Below, in pieces: positions 57,675 to 64,000 of a stretch of 64,000 nucleotides of DNA (the stretch's first letter is position 1; each line of letters begins with the position of its first letter). The stretch comes from Ovoidimarina sp963698645 (GTDB lineage: Bacteria; Pseudomonadota; Alphaproteobacteria; Rhodobacterales; Rhodobacteraceae): NCBI GenBank assembly GCA_963698645.1, contig CAVORP010000003.1, forward strand, positions 124,001-188,000, in the 5' to 3' direction. Both the position numbers and the translations under genes were made by a program. Below the pieces are notes generated by a model, which did no database searches, was not told where the DNA came from, and saw nothing but the letters and a program-made list of their open reading frames with translations.

Positions 57675-58432
57675 TGCCAGAGACGATCGATCTGAATGCG
57701 GATATGGGCGAAAGTTTTGGTCCATGGGTTATGGGAAATGATGCGGCGCTTCTGGAGATCGTGACAAGTGCCAACGTGGCGTGTGGGTTTCATGCGGGCG
57801 ATCCCGATGTAATGGCCAAGACAATGGCGCTGGCCGTCGAAAAGGGTGTTGGCATCGGCGCGCATCCGGGTTTCCCTGACCTTCAGGGCTTTGGCCGCGA
57901 TCGCCGCGATATGCGCCATGAAACATTGGGGAACGTTGTCCGCTACCAGATCGGAGCGGCGGAGGCATTGGCCCGAGCGGCGGGTGGTACAGTGCGGCAC
58001 CTCAAGCTGCATGGAGCGATGGCGAACATGGCCGCCGACGAGGAGGAGATGGCGCGTGTCTGTTACGAGGCGGCGCTTTCGGTGTCGCCGGACCTTATCA
58101 TCATGGTGCTGGCGCAGACAGCACAGCAGCGTGCCGTCGAAGCGTTGGGTTGTGCCTTTGCCGCCGAGATATTCGCCGACCGCGCCTATAACGATGATGC
58201 GACGCTGGTTGACAGGCGTCTGCCAGGAGCGATGATCCACGATCCGGAATACGCGGCGCAGCGGATGGTTGCGATGGTGCGCGAGGGCGCGATCATCACC
58301 GAGAGCGGCAAGCGGCTTCCATGCAGGATCGACACGATCTGCTGTCACGGGGACACGCCGGAAGCCATCGGTATCTCTGCCGCAGTTCGGCGCGGGCTGG
58401 AGGCGGAGGGGATCTTCCTTCGGAAGCTCTGA
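57674..58432 (+). CDS. pxpA: 5-oxoprolinase subunit A
   Basis: 252 residues of the LamB/YcsF (PxpA) family: IDLNADMGESFGPW at the start with the conserved Asn-Asp pair, TSANVACGFHAGDP, GIGAHPGFPD, VRHLKLHGAM and CCHGDTPEA near the end. This subunit carries the metal-free barrel of the 5-oxoprolinase. It completes a full-length pxpBCA set in the usual order. It ends three bases before the convergent RND pump gene. Confidence 0.92.
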   Translation: MPETIDLNADMGESFGPWVMGNDAALLEIVTSANVACGFHAGDPDVMAKTMALAVEKGVGIGAHPGFPDLQGFGRDRRDMRHETLGNVVRYQIGAAEALARAAGGTVRHLKLHGAMANMAADEEEMARVCYEAALSVSPDLIIMVLAQTAQQRAVEALGCAFAAEIFADRAYNDDATLVDRRLPGAMIHDPEYAAQRMVAMVREGAIITESGKRLPCRIDTICCHGDTPEAIGISAAVRRGLEAEGIFLRKL

Positions 58433-58435
58433 TAC

Positions 58436-61400
58436 CTATTCCGCTGGAGCAGCTATCCCCTCGGTCGCCTGCTGACCGCTGAGCGCGAGGCGCAACAGCG
58501 GTGGGACGGTCAAAAGCGTAAGAAACGCTGACATGGAAAGCCCGCCCACCACGACGGCGCCGAGGCCGCGATAGAGCTCTGATCCCTCTCCCGGAAATAC
58601 CACGAGCGGCAGCATTCCCATCACGCTTGTCAATGTTGACATGAAAATCGGGCGAATTCTGTTGCGGGTCGCTTCTTCGATTGCCGCGACCGGCTCCATC
58701 CGATCTTCGCGAAGGTGGTAGAGCGTCTGGTGGACGATCAGGATCGCGTTGTTCACGACGATACCCACGAGGATGATAAACCCCAGTAGTGTAAGCATAT
58801 CGAGAGGTTGAGATTGGAAGGTGTTCAGGAGTGCGAGGCCGCCAACGCCACCTGCCGCGGCAACGGGCACTGATATCATGATCACCAGCGGCAGGACAAA
58901 GCTTTCGAACAGGATCGCCATTACGAGAAACACGATCACCATTGCAACGAGTAGATTGATCTGAATCGCATCCCAAGTCTGGCTCAATTGGTCAGCGGTG
59001 CCCGAAACAGAAAGTCGGATTCCTTCCGGTAGTCCCTGGGTCTCGAGTACCCTGACGACTTCGGTCTGGAGCAGTTCGACGGCTGTTTCAAGTGGCAGGC
59101 CGTCGGAAGGGCGAACTTCCAGCGTGACGGTGCGCAACCTGTCGCGGTGACGGATCTCGGTGGGGCCAGCGGTGACAATGACATCTGCAAGCGCCGAGAC
59201 CGGAAGGATCTGGCCCGAAGGTGTGACCACCGGGTATCGCCCGACATCCTGTGTGCGCTGGGCATCTTGCAGCGCCGGATCTCCTTTCAGAACGAGATTG
59301 AGCCGTTCCGCACCGACGGTGATTTCCGCGATCCGCAGGCCATCGTTGAAAGCGTCGACGGTCTGGGCCAGGGCCGAACTATCGAGCCCGGCATCGGCCA
59401 GCCGCAGGCGATCGGGTACAAGCCGAACTTCCGGTGCCCCAAGTTCGAGCCCGGGGATCGGGCGAAACTGGTGGCCTTCCGCGCGGGGCAGGAGGCCGGC
59501 AACCATGCCTGCGGCCTGACCTGCAACGCCGAGGATATCGTCCAAATCCTGTCCGGAGACATTGAGTTCTATCGTGCGTCCACCACCCACTCCGCGCCCG
59601 AACAGCGAAGGTTGCGTCATGAAACCGAAGGTTCCGGGCTCTGCAAAGATCGGGCGCGACAGGACCGGGATCAGTTCGCCCACCCGGGTTCCGTCAACCG
59701 CGGCAGCGCCAACGAAACTGTTGCCCGGCGTCGCCACGAAGAAGAAGCTTTCGATCGCCGGTGTCCCGTCTTCCGTGACCGGCGCGGGCGCTGCTTCCCA
59801 CAATGGCTGTGCCACGGATTCGATCCGCTGCGCGATGGTTTCAGTTGTATCGAGGTTATAGCCCGGCGGAGGAATGATCAGACCGAAGACAAGATTACGG
59901 TTGCCTTCGGGGAGGTATTCGAGCCGTGGCAGAAACGCCCACGTTGCGACTGCCGCCCCGCCGGCAATCAGCGCGACCATGAGGATGCCGATCGCCCGGA
60001 CGCGCACTACAAGCCGGGTATAGGCCATCACGCTGCGATGAAATGCACGCGCAAGATGGTCGATGCCGGGTAGCCGCAGGGTCGTCTGTGTCCCGGATTT
60101 CAAGATACGGCTTGAAAGGGCGGGGATCACCGTGACGGCGACCACGAGGCTGAGGAGAACGGAAACCGATATCGCGACGGCGATATCGCGGAACAACTGC
60201 CCGGCCTCGAGTTGCATGACGAGGATCGGAACGAACACCAGAACCGTCGTCAGCGCAGAGACGAGGATCGCTCCCCAGACTTGTCGTGCGCCTTCATAGG
60301 CGGCCTCGCGCCTGGACTTGCCCTGTTCGCGAAGTCTGTAGATGTTCTCGAGAACGACGATGGCTGCGTCGACGATCATCCCAACCGCGAAAGCGATCCC
60401 GGCCAGCGAGATGACGTTGAGCGTTCGGCCAGTGACGGCCATTGCGACGAAGGTCGCGACGATGGATACCGGGATCGCGAGCGAGACCACGAGAGTGGCT
60501 CTCGGGCTGCGCAGGAACAGCAGGAGTACCAGTGCCGCGAGCGCACCGCCGATCAGGATGTTCTGGGTGACAAGGTCGATTGCTCCCTTGATATAGACGG
60601 TCTCGTCATAGACCTGCTGCATCTTGAGGCCCTGCGCGGCGACCGGTCCCGCCGATAGTTCGGCAATGGTGGCGCGGACTTCGTCCATGGTCTCGATGAC
60701 GTTAGCGCCGGGGTCGCGCACGATATTGAAGGCTAGTCCAGGCTGACCCTTGAACCGAAGCCGCGCGCGCGGTTCCTGATATGCGAAGGCCACCTTGGCC
60801 ACGTCGCTGACCCGCAACCGACCATAGGATCCGTCGGTCGCGTCCGACCGAAGTACCACGCTTTCGATCGCGGCGACGGTATTCAGGTTGCCTTCGGCAC
60901 GCACGACATAGCGGCGTTTGCCCTCTTCCACATCGCCCGCCGAAAGCGAGATGTTCTCGCTTCGCAGCGCGCGGACGATCTCGGGGACGGTCAGCCCGTA
61001 GCGGGAAAGATCCCGGGGATCGACAACGATCTGGAGCTCTCGGGTGACGCCGCCGAAGACATTGACCGTGGAAACACCATCGATCCGTTCGATCCGTTCT
61101 TTGATGACGTCCTCGACAAAATCCCCATAGGTGGGAAGGGCGCGCGAATTGCCCTCGGCAGCGGTCAGAAGCACCCATGCGATCGCGCTGTCATCTGCGC
61201 CGGATGTGTCAAGCGATGGCTCGCCCGCCTCGTCCGGATAGGTTCCCACCCGGTCAAGCCTGTTGGAGACGAGAAGCAACGACTGGCTCATATCCGTACC
61301 GACCGCGAATTCCAGAGTAACCTCGGCTTCTCCCGTTCTTGCCCGTGAGGTCATGATCTCTAGACCATCAAGCCCGCGCATGGCCTCCTCCTGCGGGTTG

Positions 61401-61591
61401 ATAATTTCTCGTTCGACTTCCGCAGGCGCTGCCCCGGGCCATGCGGTCGAAATGACCACGACCGGCTTGCGTACGTCTGGGGCAAGCTGGATCGGGATGC
61501 GCGTGACGGCAATGATACCGAACAATACGGCCATAATGACGATCGCCATGATGGCGATGGGCCGTTCGATGGAGAATCTGATTGGGTTCAT
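58436..61591 (-). CDS. RND efflux permease
   Basis: 1051-residue inner-membrane proton-driven pump with the standard twelve-helix RND layout: first helix at residues 10-30, large periplasmic loop to about 330, helix cluster 335-540, second loop, then final cluster from about 865. Helix 4 reads VGMIVDAAIVVLENIY, so only one of the two Asp of the usual DD pair is present, and helix 10 has GIVVNNAILIV without the Lys of AcrB. This resembles the more divergent hydrophobe/heavy-metal-like RND branch. It follows the adaptor gene by 11 bases; no outer-membrane channel gene lies here. Substrate unknown. Confidence 0.9.
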   Translation of the reverse strand: MNPIRFSIERPIAIMAIVIMAVLFGIIAVTRIPIQLAPDVRKPVVVISTAWPGAAPAEVEREIINPQEEAMRGLDGLEIMTSRARTGEAEVTLEFAVGTDMSQSLLLVSNRLDRVGTYPDEAGEPSLDTSGADDSAIAWVLLTAAEGNSRALPTYGDFVEDVIKERIERIDGVSTVNVFGGVTRELQIVVDPRDLSRYGLTVPEIVRALRSENISLSAGDVEEGKRRYVVRAEGNLNTVAAIESVVLRSDATDGSYGRLRVSDVAKVAFAYQEPRARLRFKGQPGLAFNIVRDPGANVIETMDEVRATIAELSAGPVAAQGLKMQQVYDETVYIKGAIDLVTQNILIGGALAALVLLLFLRSPRATLVVSLAIPVSIVATFVAMAVTGRTLNVISLAGIAFAVGMIVDAAIVVLENIYRLREQGKSRREAAYEGARQVWGAILVSALTTVLVFVPILVMQLEAGQLFRDIAVAISVSVLLSLVVAVTVIPALSSRILKSGTQTTLRLPGIDHLARAFHRSVMAYTRLVVRVRAIGILMVALIAGGAAVATWAFLPRLEYLPEGNRNLVFGLIIPPPGYNLDTTETIAQRIESVAQPLWEAAPAPVTEDGTPAIESFFFVATPGNSFVGAAAVDGTRVGELIPVLSRPIFAEPGTFGFMTQPSLFGRGVGGGRTIELNVSGQDLDDILGVAGQAAGMVAGLLPRAEGHQFRPIPGLELGAPEVRLVPDRLRLADAGLDSSALAQTVDAFNDGLRIAEITVGAERLNLVLKGDPALQDAQRTQDVGRYPVVTPSGQILPVSALADVIVTAGPTEIRHRDRLRTVTLEVRPSDGLPLETAVELLQTEVVRVLETQGLPEGIRLSVSGTADQLSQTWDAIQINLLVAMVIVFLVMAILFESFVLPLVIMISVPVAAAGGVGGLALLNTFQSQPLDMLTLLGFIILVGIVVNNAILIVHQTLYHLREDRMEPVAAIEEATRNRIRPIFMSTLTSVMGMLPLVVFPGEGSELYRGLGAVVVGGLSMSAFLTLLTVPPLLRLALSGQQATEGIAAPAE

Positions 61592-61602
61592 CGAGTTCGT
61601 CC

Positions 61603-62730
61603 CTATTGCCCTGGTGCAGGGCTGGCCGCGATCGGCTGACCCGGGCGAAGTCTTTCGTTGCCGCGAATGACAACCGCGTCACCTTCTTCAAGCCCCGAGA
61701 TCACCTCGAACCATTCTCCCATCGCAGCGCCAAGTTCCACGTTTCTCGGCTGTGCCGTCCCGTCAGCATCAACGAATACCGTCCATCCGCCACGCGCCTG
61801 GACGAGCGCATCCTTGGGAACCGCAAGGACGGTCCGCGGATCTGCGGCGGGGATGTCGACGGTCACCGATTGTCCGACCGCGGCACCGGCAAGCCCGTCT
61901 GCAGTACCTGCGACGAACCTGACGGGACGGGTACGGGTCGAGATGTCTTCGAGGGGCAGCACGGCGCGGACCACAAGCGGCATGGATGCCCCGGTATCGG
62001 TCATTCCGACGACTTCTGTCCCTTCGCGAAGGGTCGACACATAGCGCGAGGGAACCAATGCCTCGACTTCAAGCGCGCGAGTGTCGAGCAATCGAACGAT
62101 CGGCGCGCCGGAGGCAATGAACTCGCCGGGATTGGTTTCAACGCCCAGCACAGTTCCGGCGAATGGAGCCGTTACCTCGGCCTGTTCGATGCGATAGGCG
62201 ACCTCGGCAATCGATGCCTCGGCGGTGCGCACGCGAGCCTCGGCTTCCGCCATTTGGCCTCTGGCTGTCAGAACCTCTCCCTCAGCCTCTTCGAAGCGTC
62301 CTTGGGAAAAAGACGTTGTCCCGCGCAATCGCTCGATCCGCTGGAGCGCCGCGCTCAACCGGTCCAAACGCGCGTCTGCGGTTGTCACACCCGCTCGCGC
62401 CTCCGCCAACCGCGCCTCTGCCTGCCGTAGTTCGATCTGGGCAAGCTCGGTATCCAGTGTTACCAGAAGTCCGCCCTTTGGAACTGAAACCCCTTCCAGA
62501 ACGTGGACTTCCGCGACCGTTCCACTCACTCGTGCAGCGATAATCCCGTCACGCGCGGTCACCACTTCGGCAAAGACCGGCACCGTTTCGACAATCTCGC
62601 GCAGCTTGACCTCGGCCACCGCAACGCCCGCGGCACGTTCCTGCGCGGCAACTGGGGCCGCCATGACGGAGGCGAGCAGGAAGGCGGAAAGAAGGGACAA
62701 TTCTTTGTGGAAGGATCCGGCTACCGTCAT
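61603..62730 (-). CDS. RND periplasmic adaptor (HlyD/MFP family)
   Basis: 375 residues. A Sec signal occupies the first 27 residues (SLLSAFLLASVMAAPVAAQE). A lipoyl/barrel-sandwich half-motif (GIIAARVSGTVAEVHVLEG) is followed by an alpha-hairpin with heptads (residues about 100-165, LRQAEARLAEARAG...), the second half of the lipoyl domain (VTAPFAGTVLGVETNPGEF), a beta-barrel and the membrane-proximal domain. It links the pump to an outer-membrane channel encoded elsewhere. It is the first gene of a two-gene operon. Confidence 0.9.
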   Translation of the reverse strand: MTVAGSFHKELSLLSAFLLASVMAAPVAAQERAAGVAVAEVKLREIVETVPVFAEVVTARDGIIAARVSGTVAEVHVLEGVSVPKGGLLVTLDTELAQIELRQAEARLAEARAGVTTADARLDRLSAALQRIERLRGTTSFSQGRFEEAEGEVLTARGQMAEAEARVRTAEASIAEVAYRIEQAEVTAPFAGTVLGVETNPGEFIASGAPIVRLLDTRALEVEALVPSRYVSTLREGTEVVGMTDTGASMPLVVRAVLPLEDISTRTRPVRFVAGTADGLAGAAVGQSVTVDIPAADPRTVLAVPKDALVQARGGWTVFVDADGTAQPRNVELGAAMGEWFEVISGLEEGDAVVIRGNERLRPGQPIAASPAPGQ

Positions 62731-62904
62731 CTTTGCTCCAGAACGAAAAATACAGGGAAAAACAGACCTATCCCAGGGGAACTAGCTTGTACTAGGGAAA
62801 TGAGATAGCCGCATAATCAGAAATTTCACGGGTCTTGGCCATGTATACGCCACAATCCCTGTCCAAAACACGGACTGTTTACGGAGCAAACGGGTATCGG
62901 ACCG

Positions 62905-63669
62905 ATGAAGATTTCCACGATCATGGTTTGCAGAAATGCGCTGGGAACAATCGGCGGTGCCGTGGAGTCCTTTCTGATGCAGGATCATCCTGACAAAGAA
63001 CTGGTGGTGGTGGACGGCGCGTCGGAGGATGGAACGCTTCGGCTTCTCGAAAGCTTCGACAGCCCGGACATATTGATCGCGAGCGAAGCCGACAATGGCA
63101 TCTATGACGCGATGAACAAGGGACTTTCCCGATTCTCGGGAGATGCATTCGGTTTTCTCAACGCCGATGACCGCTATCACGACGCGGCTGCCCTTTCGCG
63201 CATCGCTGAAGCGCTGAGCGACGCCGACATGGTCAGCGGCCATCTTCATTTCGTGGCTGCTCATGATGGATCGGTGCCTGCCCGGATCTGGCGGGCGTCG
63301 CAGTTCAAGCCTGGCGCTTTTCAGCGGGGCTGGGCACCGGCACATCCGGTAACCTATGCGACCCGCCGCGTTTTCGAGAAGGTCGGACTGTTCGACCCGA
63401 GCTATGCCTCGGCCGGCGATTATGACTGGTTGCTGCGCGCTCTCGAGATCGAACGGGTGCACTATGCGACAATCGACGCTACGCTTGTGGACATGGCTCT
63501 GGGGGGCGTCAGCACGCGCGGACTTGGAGCAAATATCCAGAATGCGCGTGAAACATCGAAGTCCCGGCAGGCGCGCTTGGGCTCTGGACCTGTGGATTTG
63601 GCAATGCTGTATGGTCCATTGCGGAAGCTCGATCAGGTTCTGATCGCTCGTACCGGATCGGTTCGCTAG
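62905..63669 (+). CDS. Family 2 glycosyltransferase, WcaA-like
   Basis: 254 residues. KISTIMVCRNALGTIGGAVES is the GT-A start, KELVVVDGASEDGT the nucleotide loop, SEADNGIYDAMNKGLSRF and the acidic FLNADDRYHD motif the sugar-nucleotide and metal sites. SAGDYDWLLRAL is the later catalytic region. The ATG is at 62905. It transfers a sugar in exo- or O-polysaccharide assembly and is followed by gmd, so a GDP-mannose-derived sugar such as fucose or rhamnose is likely nearby. Confidence 0.87.
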   Translation: MKISTIMVCRNALGTIGGAVESFLMQDHPDKELVVVDGASEDGTLRLLESFDSPDILIASEADNGIYDAMNKGLSRFSGDAFGFLNADDRYHDAAALSRIAEALSDADMVSGHLHFVAAHDGSVPARIWRASQFKPGAFQRGWAPAHPVTYATRRVFEKVGLFDPSYASAGDYDWLLRALEIERVHYATIDATLVDMALGGVSTRGLGANIQNARETSKSRQARLGSGPVDLAMLYGPLRKLDQVLIARTGSVR

Positions 63670-63740
63670 CCACGGGGATTGCGCGACGCTGCCAAAGATG
63701 GCAGCACAGAGGCCGGGCGAGCAAGGCAGGCAGAAAGCAC

Positions 63741-64000
63741 ATGAAAACGGCGCTGATCACTGGAATAACCGGTCAGGATGGGTCCTACCTTGCAGAGCTT
63801 CTGCTAGAAAAGGGGTATGAAGTACACGGTATCAAGCGCCGGGCGTCGAGCTTCAATACCCAACGGATCGACCATATCTATCAGGATCCCCATGCACCCG
63901 CGCCGAAGCTGAAACTGCATTACGGCGATCTTACCGATACCTCGAACCTGACGCGCATCATCTCCGAGATCGCGCCGGATGAGGTTTATAATCTTGGCGC
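63741..64000 (+). CDS. gmd: GDP-mannose 4,6-dehydratase, 5' part
   Basis: The first 86 codons are visible and the gene runs past the right edge. KTALITGITGQDGSYLAELL carries the glycine-rich NADP loop, and HGIKRRASSFNTQRIDHIY is the diagnostic Gmd segment that follows; DLTDTSNLTRII and APDEVYNLG complete the typical start. It converts GDP-D-mannose to GDP-4-keto-6-deoxy-D-mannose, the precursor of GDP-L-fucose and GDP-D-rhamnose. ATG 63741 has GGCAGGCAG upstream. Confidence 0.93.
   Translation, partial: MKTALITGITGQDGSYLAELLLEKGYEVHGIKRRASSFNTQRIDHIYQDPHAPAPKLKLHYGDLTDTSNLTRIISEIAPDEVYNLG

Overview
The window is GC-rich, gene-dense, mostly bacterial catabolic DNA. Gene content (dimethylglycine-dehydrogenase-type oxidoreductase, CUT1-type sugar ABC transporters, PssD/PssE-like exopolysaccharide enzymes, D-galactarolactone cycloisomerase, many ATGA-type gene overlaps) suggests an alphaproteobacterium, most likely Rhodobacterales. 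This is inference from protein families; there is no rRNA or tRNA gene here to confirm it.

Layout. (1) 1-13.7 kb is a surface-polysaccharide region. A minus-strand run holds a hexapeptide acyltransferase, an asparagine-synthase-type amidotransferase, a GT2 glycosyltransferase and an Ig-repeat protein cut by the left edge. Then come a GT1 glycosyltransferase, a beta-helix protein with a long Pro/Glu repeat tail and an in-frame amber codon, PssD/PssE-like halves of a glycosyltransferase, a polytopic membrane protein and a membrane-anchored endo/exonuclease/phosphatase-fold protein. The right edge (62.9-64 kb) returns to this theme with a GT2 gene and gmd, so about 49 kb of catabolic genes lies between two polysaccharide blocks. 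(2) 13.9-19.0 kb: acetylpolyamine amidohydrolase-like protein, amidase, galactarolactone cycloisomerase, cupin, ABM-domain and GFA-family proteins. (3) 19.0-32.0 kb: an IclR-controlled galactoside locus with ATPase, solute-binding protein, two permeases, GH4 alpha-galactosidase, GH42 beta-galactosidase, mutarotase, SDR dehydrogenase, SMP-30 lactonase, KDGal kinase and KDPGal aldolase. It encodes nearly the whole oxidative De Ley-Doudoroff galactose route; only galactonate dehydratase is not seen. (4) 32.0-35.3 kb: a dimethylglycine/sarcosine dehydrogenase-like gene and two small proteins. (5) 35.3-49.7 kb: a TetR gene and a catabolic set (ADH, ALDH, GMC oxidoreductase, two aldo/keto reductases, CoA-transferase, enoyl-CoA hydratase, Dabb, MaoC, a short acyl-CoA dehydrogenase, SDR, DUF993, TIM barrel). 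Copies of one GTAACC-N4-GGTTAC palindrome lie at its promoters, which suggests one TetR regulon for an unknown substrate. (6) 49.7-55.2 kb: a LacI regulator and a second CUT1 transporter, both with AACGTT-centred operators. (7) 55.3-58.4 kb: a MarR-like regulator and 5-oxoprolinase genes pxpBCA. (8) 58.4-62.7 kb: an RND efflux pump with its adaptor.

Data quality matters here. Many genes are broken by single-base indels, strongly biased to +1 insertions. The worst patch is 38.0-43.6 kb, where codon patterns and conserved motifs continue in the shifted frame. This looks like uncorrected sequencing error rather than gene decay, so most frameshifted genes below are described as probably functional in the real genome.
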